Assembly (NCBI GenBank): GCA_002788855.1
Contig: PFSB01000024.1
Location: 1 to 44,598, forward strand
Direction: 5' to 3'
DNA length: 44,598 nt
Source: Candidatus Roizmanbacteria bacterium CG_4_9_14_0_2_um_filter_38_17
GTDB taxonomy: Bacteria; Patescibacteriota; Microgenomatia; GCA-00278855
In this document: piece after piece, positions 5,838 through 14,702 of the stretch
Numbering within the stretch: the first letter of the stretch is position 1
How the letters are laid out: every line of letters begins with the position of its first letter
Translations under genes and position numbers: made by a program
The notes under the pieces: model-generated
What the model saw: the letters and a program-made list of their open reading frames with translations, nothing else
Database searches by the model: none
Told to the model about the DNA's origin: nothing

Positions 5838-8231
5838 TTACCTCCACCAATTTTGGGTGTTTCTAGGCTCCATGAAACTACCCGTATCGCGGATTGTGAA
5901 TTTAACTTCGGTTTCCTTTGACCTACCAAATGCCTGACCAGCTTTAAGCGCTGGTAGTCTTACTCTGGCGCCACCACCCTGGTTTGAAGCCGTATATAAT
6001 GCAAGTAGCCGAGGTTCTACGCATACATCTAAAACATGGAGCACATATCCAGTGGCTGCTGTATCTTCGCCCTTATAACTAAGCATGATACTGTTATCAT
6101 CCGCATAAAGCACCATCACCTCGTATCCTGATGTTATCTCATATCCTGAATCTGGAACTTTTAAGACCTCTCCTTTTGTTACCAGAGTACCTAGGAGTTG
6201 AACCTCTGGTGGTGCTGAATACAACCCACCTTTACTCCCTATATTATCTCCTGCACCCCAGTTCCAGTCATACATCTGATAAGTTCCGGAAACTTGTGGT
6301 ATGCGATTATCTGCAAAAAGTCCCTTTAATTGCGGAGGCGTATTGGGATCTGGGTCGGCAGATGGGCCCATGTCATATATTTCTTTTCTAGCATTGGGTA
6401 CAGCTTCCCAGCCACGCAGAGCAATGTTGTAGTCTGGATGTCCTGAAATAGCTCTTGTTTCTGGACTGCCGTTTATTGATAAGGTTTCATAACTCTCCCC
6501 CTCAATAGTCCCCGCAGTTCCACAGGCGGTGCCTGGGTTAACCACAAAGCTATGTTTGCGCCAGATCTCAAAGTCGGCAAGAGTTACATATCCTGGGCTC
6601 GCCGCATTATCCAGTGAACAGTCAAGGTCACCTGTTCGAGCTGTACCTTCAAGCTGTACCCCTCCCCTGTATTGATCATACTGATCTCTCCAGATATTGT
6701 AATCCTCATCATTTATTGCTCCATTACAGTTAACGTCTCCTGCGTCGCAAGTTGCTGGACATACATTGTCTATTCTTGTCGGGGTAGGTGCTTCAGGTGG
6801 AAGTTGAACTGATGTGGGCGTAGGGGTAGGAGTGGGCGTATTAGCTGTACCTGTGGGTGTGGGAGTAGGATCTCCGGTATTAATTGCTAAGAGAGCTGCT
6901 TGGGCATTAATTAATTTTCCTATTGGTTGATCGGTAGATATGGTAGTTCCAGTATCTTTGAGGATAGTCTCAATTTGAGCTGGAGTTAGACCACTATTCA
7001 CCCCAAGCATAAGCGCAACCAAGCCTGCAACGTGCGGCGCGGCCATACTGGTTCCCGCAGATAATGCATATTCGTTAGATAACCAGGTTGAGATAATACA
7101 GTCGGTTCCATTAGCATTGCAGTCATAGCTACTGCCCGAAGGTACACTAGGATTTCCCCCGGGGGCAGCAACATCCACCAGACTGCCGTAATTTGAATAG
7201 CGCGCCCTCTCACTATCTGGCCCTAAGGCCCCCACAGCTATAACATTTTGACAGTTTGCTGGAAAGTAGCCAGCCGAGTCATTATGTTCATTCCCCGCAG
7301 CTACAACAACTGTAATATTTCTTTCCACAGCTGAATTGATGGCATTTTGTAAAGCTTGAGGACAAGTTCCTTCCCCGTCTAAGCTTAGATTAATAATGTT
7401 TGCTTGATTTGAATCTGCAATGGAATTTATACTTTCAATGACATTAGTCAGGTCACCAGTTCCTCCACTATTTAAAACCTTAACAGCTAATATCTGAGCA
7501 TCCCAGCTCACTCCAGCTACTCCTTTCTGATTGTTCGTGGCAGCTCCAATAATGCCTGCTACATGGGTTCCATGTCCCATATCGTCCATTGGGTCATTAT
7601 CATTATTAATATAATCCCTGCCCTTAATAATCTTTGAACTATCTATATCTTCGTGATTATAGTTAACCCCACTGTCTAATACTGCCACTTTAATCTTGCC
7701 ACTAGTCTTATTAGTTTCCCAGGCTGTCTCCATGTTCATCTTAGATAAACTCCACTGATTAGGATAGAATGTATCATTTGGTGCGGCGGCGGCATAAACA
7801 TACCTATTTGGTTCGGCGGTTTCTATAATGTCTGCTTGACGAAAAGCTACTGCTGCAAGTGCTGGTGAGATAGCTTCTGTTGATTTCATCAAGTAGTAAT
7901 CCCCTATTATTTTCTCCTGAACAACATTAAGGCTATCTTCAATGCTCTCAAGCTCTTTAAGTACTTCAGGTGGAAGTGCTTGGCCTTGGTTGCGGAGCTG
8001 AATAGTTTTTAACCGATTAATGGCTTGGCCTATCAATTGGTCTTCATTCTCACTCCAGCTAGCTGCTTTAGCACGAATTTGGTCTGGATTATGATCTGGT
8101 TTGTACTGAACGATATATTCTCCGGGCACTATGGTTGGCTTATCGTCAATCCTTGCAACTTGAGCAAATGTTCTCTGAGGGATAAGCAAAACAATGGCAA
8201 CAAAACCAACAACTGTAAGTAATAATCGCAT
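5838..8231 (-). CDS. Secreted subtilisin-like serine protease with dockerin and C-terminal beta domain
   Basis: A 797-residue exported S8 peptidase. Signal peptide at 1-24; propeptide-like stretch to about 150; catalytic domain about 155-450 with the triad D186 (AVLDSG), H220 (GHGTHVAG) and S395 (GTSMAAPH), and oxyanion N314 (AAGNEH). A Thr-Pro linker (about 454-485) leads to a dockerin-like module (about 490-560; DVNCNGAINDEDYNIW and DLDCSL…VTLADFEIW). A 220-residue C-terminal domain follows (DYNIALRGW, GYEVMVLYA, VCVEPRLLALY, RDTGSFMEPR), with repeated Gly-rich strands that recall M23/LytM-like folds. ATG 8231 follows a TG-G-TATTGT box by 6 bases. The dockerin makes it the obvious cargo for the cohesins at 852-4971. 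Confidence 0.87.
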   Translation of the reverse strand: MRLLLTVVGFVAIVLLIPQRTFAQVARIDDKPTIVPGEYIVQYKPDHNPDQIRAKAASWSENEDQLIGQAINRLKTIQLRNQGQALPPEVLKELESIEDSLNVVQEKIIGDYYLMKSTEAISPALAAVAFRQADIIETAEPNRYVYAAAAPNDTFYPNQWSLSKMNMETAWETNKTSGKIKVAVLDSGVNYNHEDIDSSKIIKGRDYINNDNDPMDDMGHGTHVAGIIGAATNNQKGVAGVSWDAQILAVKVLNSGGTGDLTNVIESINSIADSNQANIINLSLDGEGTCPQALQNAINSAVERNITVVVAAGNEHNDSAGYFPANCQNVIAVGALGPDSERARYSNYGSLVDVAAPGGNPSVPSGSSYDCNANGTDCIISTWLSNEYALSAGTSMAAPHVAGLVALMLGVNSGLTPAQIETILKDTGTTISTDQPIGKLINAQAALLAINTGDPTPTPTGTANTPTPTPTPTSVQLPPEAPTPTRIDNVCPATCDAGDVNCNGAINDEDYNIWRDQYDQYRGGVQLEGTARTGDLDCSLDNAASPGYVTLADFEIWRKHSFVVNPGTACGTAGTIEGESYETLSINGSPETRAISGHPDYNIALRGWEAVPNARKEIYDMGPSADPDPNTPPQLKGLFADNRIPQVSGTYQMYDWNWGAGDNIGSKGGLYSAPPEVQLLGTLVTKGEVLKVPDSGYEITSGYEVMVLYADDNSIMLSYKGEDTAATGYVLHVLDVCVEPRLLALYTASNQGGGARVRLPALKAGQAFGRSKETEVKFTIRDTGSFMEPRNTQNWWR

Positions 8232-8277
8232 ACTATTACAATACCAGATTCTTGAGGGTAATTCCAACTAGGCGTTC

Positions 8278-8326
8278 ACTTAAGGCTAGACCATCCACTA
8301 CGTGAAAGGTCTAGCCTTGTTTCGCT
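8278..8326 (+). repeat. 49-nt hairpin element, copy A
   Basis: AAGGCTAGACC (8282-8292) pairs with GGTCTAGCCTT (8308-8318), followed by GTTTCGCT. It is the same length and loop as the copies at 12455-12503 and 38135-38183, but the stem has compensatory base changes. Confidence 0.75.
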
Positions 8327-8334
8327 TGATTTTA

Positions 8335-8355
8335 TTTTAAAACCCGGTTTTAAAA
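8335..8355. repeat. REP family 2 palindrome at the 3' end of a CDS
   Basis: Ten-base arms TTTTAAAACC / GGTTTTAAAA around one base. On the reverse strand it encodes the last residues and the TAA stop of the gene at 8337-8651. Confidence 0.85.
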
Positions 8356-8651
8356 CTTTTTAGGGAGCCAAGACCTAGTAAGAATATCACTCCCCCGCCA
8401 AAAATTAAAAGTGCTGGAGTAGTGGTGTTTCCTGATCTGGGTAGCTCAGGGATGGGTGTGTTGGCTGGTGGAAGGGTTGGGTTGGTTGGATTGGTTGGCG
8501 GAATGGGCGTATTTGTAGGAGGAACGATAGTTGCCGCGCACGTTGGTCCAAATTCCCCTTCAGCACTACTACAGATTACTTGAGCGCTCACTGGCTGGCT
8601 GGCTGTAAATAATAATAAGTTTGCAATAACTATGATTAGGACAGTTTTCAT
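8337..8651 (-). CDS. Small secreted Pro-Thr-rich protein with LPRSG C-terminal anchor
   Basis: A 104-residue protein with a signal peptide (about residues 1-24, ending SAQ), a short Cys-containing region, a Thr/Pro/Asn linker made of PPTNP- and NTPIP-like units, then LPRSG, a hydrophobic segment and a tail SLKSFKTGF. The final FKTGF and the stop are encoded by an inserted family 2 palindrome, so the original C-terminus was probably different. Apart from the anchor it has little globular content, so it may be a wall or surface spacer. ATG 8651 is chosen because TG-C-TATATT ends 6 bases before it; the frame is open upstream to 8723. Confidence 0.62.
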   Translation of the reverse strand: MKTVLIIVIANLLLFTASQPVSAQVICSSAEGEFGPTCAATIVPPTNTPIPPTNPTNPTLPPANTPIPELPRSGNTTTPALLIFGGGVIFLLGLGSLKSFKTGF

Positions 8652-8671
8652 ATAACTAATATAGCACATAT

Positions 8672-10330
8672 CTATTCTCCAGGGAAACCCTGACTTAGCA
8701 CCTGGAAGTTGGCAAAGGTACAACCATCTGGTGGAAGATCATCCACAGGGAAGAAAGTTCCAAGCTGAAGACTGTCAGCGCCTGTTGGTACAACTGGTAT
8801 AGTTGATTGACCAGTTACTTGTTGACTTGAGCTGCTTCTGCCAATTAGCCAGTTAAAAAAGCGGGCAAAGATATTGCTCCTATCGCTTGCCTGAGCAACC
8901 CTAATCTCAGTTGAAAATGCTAGGTGTTTTAGCCTACAAAATAATCCATTTGTTTCATTCCCATTTGTTGCGTCAATCTTATATACCCCAATCGCACTGT
9001 CTAAATTGGGTATTGTGTAGGTGCCGTCTACTTTATATACTTCAACCTGCTTTCCTTCTCTAGTCTGAATTCCTACTAGAGCAGCCATGGTTTCAATAGG
9101 TCCGGCAACTCGAACATTATCCTTGTATATTGAATAGACAATACGTGTTACCTTAGTCGGATAGCTGGCTGGATTACCATAAGGATCAGTGTAGGCAAAT
9201 ATTGTAAAGTTTACAACTTCACCTTTTTTGACCACTTTTGGATCAGGAGCTGTAACGTCTATTCCATCGCAATGGCAATCAGATAATGGTGGGGTGGGGG
9301 TGGGAGGAGGCTGACAGATATTACCATTACCACCAGGTAAGCATGCGCCACACTCTTCGGGGCACTGAGGTGAAGCTGGATTACAAGGACTTCCACACTG
9401 AGGTGGCAATGTAGGTGTTAGGGTGGCTGTAGGTGTGGCAATTGGAGTGGGCGTTGGAGTGGCAGGTGGCTGACAAACATTAGTCCCATTCCCATCTGGC
9501 TGGCAGGATGAGCACTCCAGTGGACAGATAGGGTTGGTTGGGTCACAGGTATCTCCACACTGTGGAGACTCACAAGTAAGGCTGTTTGGATAAGTTTGCA
9601 AACGGCATCTGTTTTCATCAGGAAGAATAGGACTATGTCCAGGATTTACAAGTGTACAGACTTCTCCCGTATTACAGGCTAATCCATCATTTGGGTCACA
9701 GATTTGATTACAGGTTATTCTTGGAGTGGGTGTTGGGGTAGCTATAGGTGGTAATACATATACCCAGTCAATCCAGATATCTGTTGCGTTGTTATTTAAA
9801 ATAGCAGTTGCAACAGCGCGTTTATTTGAAACATCAGAGATTGAGTCTGGACTCGGTAAAAGTCCCGTTATTTGCTGATATGTCTCTGGATGCGCTGGGT
9901 CACCGCCTCGTTCAAACGGATCATATGAGCTCTGCTCGCTTGGATTCTTACTAAGATCAATAAAGCCAATATGAGTAATATTGCCTGCTCCTGCAGGTCT
10001 TCGTACAGATGTTGACCAGGTACCACCGGCTGGTAAATTAGCTGGAGTCTGAAGTTCTAGATGTGACTGTCCTTGGCAAGATATAAGAGCTGCACTAGCT
10101 ATACCACTTGAATTGGTTATGGCGTTATCTTGCCCTAACCAGCCTTGACTGGTTGTAGCCCAGTATTTTACTTCTGCCCCATTAATAGGGACTTTTGAGC
10201 CATCAGAATATTGAATGTTAACTGTTATATTTGCAACGACAGTTCCACCAGCATAAACTGGCTCTGGAGCACTAGCAAATAGTATGCCCGATGTAATTAG
10301 TGAAATACAAACTAAAAATACTTTATTCAT
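8672..10330 (-). CDS. Large secreted Cys-rich, Thr-Pro-linker protein of unknown function
   Basis: A 552-residue protein with a signal peptide (about 1-28) and an N-terminal domain (about 28-200) that begins like an Ig-type or carboxypeptidase-regulatory beta fold (VNIQYSDGSKVPINGAEVKYWA). Three Thr-Pro linkers separate similar Cys-rich units (CGDTCDPTNPICPLECSSC and CGSPCNPASPQCPEECGAC), then a beta-rich C-terminal domain (about 365-552). Near the end is SLQLGTFFP, similar to SLQLGTFQP in the protein at 12896-14644, so a short C-terminal motif is shared. The start overlaps the upstream gene by 8 bases, indicating an operon with 10323-11183. No enzymatic motif is recognised. Confidence 0.6.
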   Translation of the reverse strand: MNKVFLVCISLITSGILFASAPEPVYAGGTVVANITVNIQYSDGSKVPINGAEVKYWATTSQGWLGQDNAITNSSGIASAALISCQGQSHLELQTPANLPAGGTWSTSVRRPAGAGNITHIGFIDLSKNPSEQSSYDPFERGGDPAHPETYQQITGLLPSPDSISDVSNKRAVATAILNNNATDIWIDWVYVLPPIATPTPTPRITCNQICDPNDGLACNTGEVCTLVNPGHSPILPDENRCRLQTYPNSLTCESPQCGDTCDPTNPICPLECSSCQPDGNGTNVCQPPATPTPTPIATPTATLTPTLPPQCGSPCNPASPQCPEECGACLPGGNGNICQPPPTPTPPLSDCHCDGIDVTAPDPKVVKKGEVVNFTIFAYTDPYGNPASYPTKVTRIVYSIYKDNVRVAGPIETMAALVGIQTREGKQVEVYKVDGTYTIPNLDSAIGVYKIDATNGNETNGLFCRLKHLAFSTEIRVAQASDRSNIFARFFNWLIGRSSSSQQVTGQSTIPVVPTGADSLQLGTFFPVDDLPPDGCTFANFQVLSQGFPGE

Positions 10331-11183
10331 TACTTTTACTCCATTCGGAAAAACTTTGTGTATAGCCATCAACTTTATCATCCAATACAAAAATCATGTA
10401 ATAGCCGTTCTGCTCCTCAGAATTAAAATAGCTTTCCGGGTATTGGTCTTTAGGGCCTGGGTAGCGAACAATTTCTGAAACCTGGCGATTTTTACCCAGA
10501 GTCATTTTTTGCAAAGTTGCCAGATATAAACTGTCCGACGTAAGGCGCCAAGCTACTTGTTTGTCGAATGTAAAACCCGTATTAAATTTACCATTCCAGT
10601 CAAGCTTGGCAACGTCTGGGTGTTGGGCTAGCGCAGCTATTGCTGTGCTTGGCTGCATTTGGCCACTTATAATTCGCTCCCTAATTGCCGTCATAAGCTC
10701 TAGTGCCTTGCTATCGGCTTGGTCAAATGTCAGCTGGTCAGCTGGCTTTTGGTTGTAGAAAAAGACGTTTATAATCGCCCCTTGAACCTGCATGCTTTGC
10801 TTCTCATACTCCTCTTCTGCTTGGCTAATAAACTTTTGGCGCTCGGCATTATTAATGGGTGTTTTATCAGAGAAGTAATCCGCAGGTACCTCGACTAGTC
10901 CCTCTTGTACTGCATCCTGAAGAATCTTAGACTCTTTGGAAACTTGATCTAAAATCTCAGCCTCTGTGCGGTCATATTGGATTTTCTTAATCGCAGAAAT
11001 ATCAGTGCTTAAAATATTGTCTTCACCAACGGTCTTTAGAACTTCACTTTTTTCTCGATTAAGCAGTAATAAAGCACCAATGGTAATTATCAAAATAATA
11101 AGCCCCACGAGCATGATTTTCTGAAACTTAGTTAGATTTTTTAGTTTGTCTAGAATAAGAATCAATCTGGACGAATTATCCAT
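10323..11183 (-). CDS. Membrane-anchored extracytoplasmic protein, weakly PpiC/SurA-like
   Basis: A 286-residue protein with one N-terminal membrane segment (about residues 20-42) and a helical, charged extracytoplasmic domain. The order of elements suggests a degenerate parvulin-type fold: a helical stretch with SKESKILQDAVQEGLVEVP, then TFDQADSKALELMTAIRERI, a GKFNTGFTF turn and YYMIFVLDDKVDGY near the end. If so, it would act as a chaperone or foldase for the secreted protein encoded next (8-base overlap). The catalytic pattern of active parvulins is not clear, so this is a weak similarity only. ATG 11183 follows TG-C-TATAGT by 8 bases. Confidence 0.5.
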   Translation of the reverse strand: MDNSSRLILILDKLKNLTKFQKIMLVGLIILIITIGALLLLNREKSEVLKTVGEDNILSTDISAIKKIQYDRTEAEILDQVSKESKILQDAVQEGLVEVPADYFSDKTPINNAERQKFISQAEEEYEKQSMQVQGAIINVFFYNQKPADQLTFDQADSKALELMTAIRERIISGQMQPSTAIAALAQHPDVAKLDWNGKFNTGFTFDKQVAWRLTSDSLYLATLQKMTLGKNRQVSEIVRYPGPKDQYPESYFNSEEQNGYYMIFVLDDKVDGYTQSFSEWSKSNE

Positions 11184-11256
11184 ATCTTACTACTATAGCA
11201 AATACTAATCGACCTAGCAACTCGTGAATACTTATTATATTTGTTATGATGTAAAT

Positions 11257-12411
11257 ATGAAGTTATTAAAGTCATTATTAATGATAGCGGGAATCTTCAT
11301 ACTTATCATCTTGGCTGGAGGTAATCTAGACAAACCCACATCAACACCGGGTGTTGATAATATTCAGCCAGATCAGCTGGCGCAATGTTTAACAGCTCGG
11401 GGTTGGAAGATGTATGGGACCTCGTGGTGCTCAAACTGCAAGAATCAACGAGAATTATTTGGGTCTTCTTTTGCATACATTAATGAGATAGATTGTGACC
11501 TACGGGCCACCGTCTGCCAGCAGGCTAATATTAAGGGTTACCCTGTCTGGGAAGGACCGGACGGGAGACAATACCCAGGTGGGAAATATTTTGAGGAACT
11601 AGCCTCCCTCTCGGGTTGTGGAGCTACACAGACTCAGGAAGTTACAAGCTTAACTTCCTTGCCTATTGTTAATTCACTACCAGGAATTCCCATTCTTGCA
11701 ATTGTGTATATTGCCGGCATAATCTCTTTCTTTGCCCCCTGTTGCCTACCTCTTTTACCATCATATTTTTCAGCAATAACCGGTTTTACTCTAAAAGATA
11801 TGTATGGGCTTAATTTTAGCAAGCTACGTAGACGTTTTTTCATTTCCAGTTTATTTTTTGCACTAGGATTTGCGATTGTTTATAGTTTATTTGGTGCTGT
11901 CGCAAGTACAATTGGCCAACTTATCCAGACTAATCTTCCAGTTCTTTTAAAGATAAGTGGAGCACTGTTTGTTGTTTTTGGATTGGTACAGCTGGGAGTA
12001 ATAAAATTTAGATCGCTTCGATTTGACTATGCCTGGAATGTTCAGCGCCGTCTTACTGGTCTTGGATATATCACTTCAACTTCAACTGGTGTTGTTTCTG
12101 CTTTGGTATGGATTCCTTGTATTGGCGGAATACTTGGCGCAATTTTGCTGCTTGCTGGTCGGGCAGATTCGGTTGCACAAGGTGTCTTTACCCTATTTAT
12201 TTATGCTTTGGGTATTGGAACTCCTTTTATTATAATTAGCTTGTTTTTTCCTCAAACCATGAGTTTCCTACAAAAACATCGCAACCAGTTGCACATTTTT
12301 TCAACAGTTGCCGGTCTAATAATGATAATATTTGGAATAATTCTTGTGATGGACCGCTATCAGGAATATATTGCTCTCTTTGAAACTATCCCCTTCTTGA
12401 ATTCAAAGTAG
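11257..12411 (+). CDS. Thioredoxin-like domain fused to CcdA/DsbD-type membrane domain
   Basis: A 384-residue protein with an N-terminal membrane segment, then a thioredoxin-like domain with the redox motif WCSNC (GTSWCSNCKNQ, about residues 58-66) and the cis-Pro-type segment KGYPVWEG. A CcdA/DsbD-like membrane domain follows (about 150-370) with two membrane cysteines, one in FFAPCCLPLLPSY and one in VWIPCIGG. This arrangement shuttles electrons across the membrane to extracytoplasmic disulfides, which would suit the Cys-rich secreted proteins encoded nearby. The thioredoxin part resembles those linked to VKOR proteins. ATG 11257 follows TG-T-TATGAT by 6 bases. Confidence 0.85.
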   Translation: MKLLKSLLMIAGIFILIILAGGNLDKPTSTPGVDNIQPDQLAQCLTARGWKMYGTSWCSNCKNQRELFGSSFAYINEIDCDLRATVCQQANIKGYPVWEGPDGRQYPGGKYFEELASLSGCGATQTQEVTSLTSLPIVNSLPGIPILAIVYIAGIISFFAPCCLPLLPSYFSAITGFTLKDMYGLNFSKLRRRFFISSLFFALGFAIVYSLFGAVASTIGQLIQTNLPVLLKISGALFVVFGLVQLGVIKFRSLRFDYAWNVQRRLTGLGYITSTSTGVVSALVWIPCIGGILGAILLLAGRADSVAQGVFTLFIYALGIGTPFIIISLFFPQTMSFLQKHRNQLHIFSTVAGLIMIIFGIILVMDRYQEYIALFETIPFLNSK

Positions 12412-12424
12412 TTTTGATAATGGA

Positions 12425-12447
12425 TAATGGGGTCAGCCACCATTAAT
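12425..12447. repeat. TAATGG-hairpin repeat, copy 1
   Basis: TAATGGGGTCAG…CCACCATTAAT; arms TAATGGGG and CC-A-CCATTA around TCAG. An identical 23-base copy is at 12846-12868. Confidence 0.7.
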
Positions 12448-12454
12448 CACACTT

Positions 12455-12503
12455 ACTTAAGGCAAGACTTTCCATTTCATGAAGAATCTCGCCTTGTTTC
12501 GCT
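12455..12503 (+). repeat. 49-nt hairpin element, copy B
   Basis: Same ends (ACTTAAGGC…TTGTTTCGCT) and length as copies A and C. The stem carries two unpaired changes, so this copy looks decayed. It lies between a TAATGG repeat and a family 3 palindrome. Confidence 0.7.
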
Positions 12504-12519
12504 CATTGACTTATGTATA

Positions 12520-12544
12520 ACATATAAGGACGGTCCTTATATGT
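12520..12544. repeat. REP family 3 palindrome between convergent genes
   Basis: Arms ACATATAAGGAC / GTCCTTATATGT around one G. It sits between the ends of the convergent genes at 11257-12411 and 12547-12753 and could act as a shared terminator. Confidence 0.8.
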
Positions 12545-12546
12545 TG

Positions 12547-12753
12547 TTAACTGGCTGATAATGAACTACTGTGCTCAGAGTGTTGAAAATACCCCATCTG
12601 TAATCCATTGCTTTGTGCGTCACCCAGATTTGAGTCTTGTATCGGGTATGTCCGAGACCACCCACATGTTGAGCAGCTCACAGTTATCTGATATATTTTA
12701 ATCTCTTCATTTGCTGGGCTAAATTCTTGTTGAATTAATTGTTCACTATTCAT
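12547..12753 (-). CDS. Small protein with CxxC…HxxH putative zinc site
   Basis: A 68-residue protein not recognised beyond a possible metal site: CSTC in TVSCSTCGWSR (about residues 28-31) and QHSEH near the C-terminus. A single CxxC followed by HxxH is typical of small zinc-ribbon or zinc-finger proteins. ATG 12753 is preferred because TTGACT, a 17-base spacer and TATACT lie just upstream, with the hexamer ending 10 bases before it; the frame is open to 12792. It is boxed in by palindromic repeats on both sides. Role unknown. Confidence 0.55.
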   Translation of the reverse strand: MNSEQLIQQEFSPANEEIKIYQITVSCSTCGWSRTYPIQDSNLGDAQSNGLQMGYFQHSEHSSSLSAS

Positions 12754-12845
12754 ACTATGGGATAGTATACATACAAAATATATATAAGTCAACTATCAAC
12801 CCCTACTCTAATTAACCCCTGTTGTTTAAAGTGAATGTCAAAGAG

Positions 12846-12868
12846 TAATGGGGTCAGCCACCATTAAT
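12846..12868. repeat. TAATGG-hairpin repeat, copy 2
   Basis: Identical in 23 bases to 12425-12447. Both copies are followed by a family 3 palindrome and TGTTGTTA, so a composite unit seems to have been duplicated. Confidence 0.7.
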
Positions 12869-12870
12869 AC

Positions 12871-12890
12871 ATATAAGGACCGTCCTTATC
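12871..12890. repeat. REP family 3 palindrome downstream of the 12896-14644 gene
   Basis: ATAAGGAC-C-GTCCTTAT core, 5 bases beyond the stop codon of the reverse-strand gene. Confidence 0.75.
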
Positions 12891-12895
12891 TGTTG

Positions 12896-14644
12896 TTATT
12901 TGCTTTCTATATCCTTGGCTATCCCCTCTTCACAGGTTCCATTTAAGAGGATTCCTCCCCAGTCAACGGCGGTAAATCCGGATCTTTTAAGGTTGCCGGT
13001 AAGTATTGGCGCTTGTGCTGGCTGGCTAACGTTAAGTGCTTCAAATACAAAGCGCAACCTTATAAAATTATCTGGTTCTTGGCTAAACTGAATTTCCTCT
13101 ACTTTATCTAGCTGTTCTCGATCGAGTAGTCCTATATAGTAGTATGGGGAGTCTGTAGGTAAACTATGAAACAAAAGCTTTGGCACCCAGTAGGACATAA
13201 AGTCTGTTTGCTCCTGTTTATTTAAGCCAAGCTTGGGAAGCAGGTCTTTAAAAAACCTATCAAGCTCGCCTACTTCTACCACCCAGCCTTCTTTAGGTAC
13301 TTTTATTTTTTCAATATTAGCTTCATAAAAAAGATAAGGATAGTCTTTTCCCAGGGATTGAATTTTTCCTGATGGGTTGGCAGTTACGTCCCAGCCGGAT
13401 GTTGGATAAGAAGGTATAGATTTAGTTAGATTGCCTTGCGGGATCACTTTAACATTAAGATCTGTTGTTACTTCGGGATAGAGATAGATGGCTGGTTTAC
13501 AGGCTGGCGTCCACCATTCGTAGGCAAAACCAGTGGCTGGTTGAAATGTTCCTAATTGAAGTGAACTTCCCTGTGGTATGTCTCTGTTTACAAGCTCATT
13601 ATAATTATAGTAAGGAATAGAACCATCTTGATTGACTAATGTTAAAATCGCTCCCGTTGTGAGGTAATAGACATCATACTTTGACTGATATGTACCCACG
13701 AGCACAGACGCTGTTCCGTCTGGTGGTATATCCATAATATTGGCGAAGATCAGAGCATCAGGTATTTGAGCAACGATTTGCGGGTCGGCTGTGGCTGAAA
13801 TAGTAATATTTTCTTTATTAATGAAATTTGGCTGACCTCCAAGGGCAGCAGCTCCAATAGCTTGAGCACCTATTACGTCTTGATCGACTAGGCATTCTCC
13901 TGTATCTAGATATTTCTCCCATACTCTTTTGCGCTCATTTCCCCAGATATCACCTATTCCACAAGCTAATTTAGCCCAGCATGGAATAAATTCATCAGAT
14001 ACTTCTGCCGGAGCTCCGACCTCATCAACAAACTTATCTGCTCGAACATATACATTAAACAGCCACCAATACCCGGGTTCATCCTTACATTCTTCGTCTA
14101 TTATATCTGGTGTTCTATCACCATCTATATCCGTTCCCCAACTCTCATTAGCGCAAGATGGCCACTCTAGATCCCCCGGACTTGGTCCGGCGGTTGTGGG
14201 AATAAATACTGCGTCCTGGGTTACGGGATCTTTACAGTCTGGATCAGTATCTTTATTTGCTTGGTCGCAGTGCCCTATTCCTAGCCAGACTTCTTTTCCA
14301 TCTGCATCTAGGTTCGGTAGTTGTCCTACAATTGGCACCGATAATCCAATTACCCCCATCTCTGCGTCTACTCCAGCATTATTTCCTTTAACTTTCCAAC
14401 CAGGTATTCCTGCATCTTTTTTTACTAGCACCCACTCAACCGGCAATCCCTTATCATTATGAATCTCTTGACCAACTGACACATTAATACCCAGACGAAC
14501 ATCACTTTCCACCCTAGGCGCACAGGAGCCACCTGATACATACTGATCAATTTTGTCTTTATCTGGAAATAGATTAATTAGACCCGTGGAGCCTGCAAAA
14601 AAGAGACCTGTTATAACTATAGCTAACCAGGAAAGTAATCCCAT
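12896..14644 (-). CDS. Exported protein with C-terminal CKPAIYLYPE-type domain
   Basis: A 582-residue protein with an N-terminal membrane segment (about 3-22), a long Cys-containing extracytoplasmic region (about 35-260, including an acidic DIDGDRTPDIIDEE loop that could bind calcium), a middle beta region with SLQLGTFQP, and a C-terminal domain starting CKPAIYLYPE and running through SGWDVTANPSG and YPYLFYEA. The CKP-x-IYLYPE domain is a recurring family in Patescibacteria and some other bacteria as far as I recall, with no firmly known function. ATG 14644 follows TG-T-TATTCT by 8 bases. It is divergent from secE and transcribed alone. Confidence 0.65.
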   Translation of the reverse strand: MGLLSWLAIVITGLFFAGSTGLINLFPDKDKIDQYVSGGSCAPRVESDVRLGINVSVGQEIHNDKGLPVEWVLVKKDAGIPGWKVKGNNAGVDAEMGVIGLSVPIVGQLPNLDADGKEVWLGIGHCDQANKDTDPDCKDPVTQDAVFIPTTAGPSPGDLEWPSCANESWGTDIDGDRTPDIIDEECKDEPGYWWLFNVYVRADKFVDEVGAPAEVSDEFIPCWAKLACGIGDIWGNERKRVWEKYLDTGECLVDQDVIGAQAIGAAALGGQPNFINKENITISATADPQIVAQIPDALIFANIMDIPPDGTASVLVGTYQSKYDVYYLTTGAILTLVNQDGSIPYYNYNELVNRDIPQGSSLQLGTFQPATGFAYEWWTPACKPAIYLYPEVTTDLNVKVIPQGNLTKSIPSYPTSGWDVTANPSGKIQSLGKDYPYLFYEANIEKIKVPKEGWVVEVGELDRFFKDLLPKLGLNKQEQTDFMSYWVPKLLFHSLPTDSPYYYIGLLDREQLDKVEEIQFSQEPDNFIRLRFVFEALNVSQPAQAPILTGNLKRSGFTAVDWGGILLNGTCEEGIAKDIESK

Positions 14645-14702
14645 ATATTAATAGAATAACAGATACTGGTAGACTTTTCTAGTTCATGATAAAATCGTGT
14701 AC

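Noticed and set aside
12896-14644. Long forward-strand frame at 13929-14462
   Set aside because: It is a shadow of the reverse-strand gene; its sequence lacks protein-like features and its own promoter.
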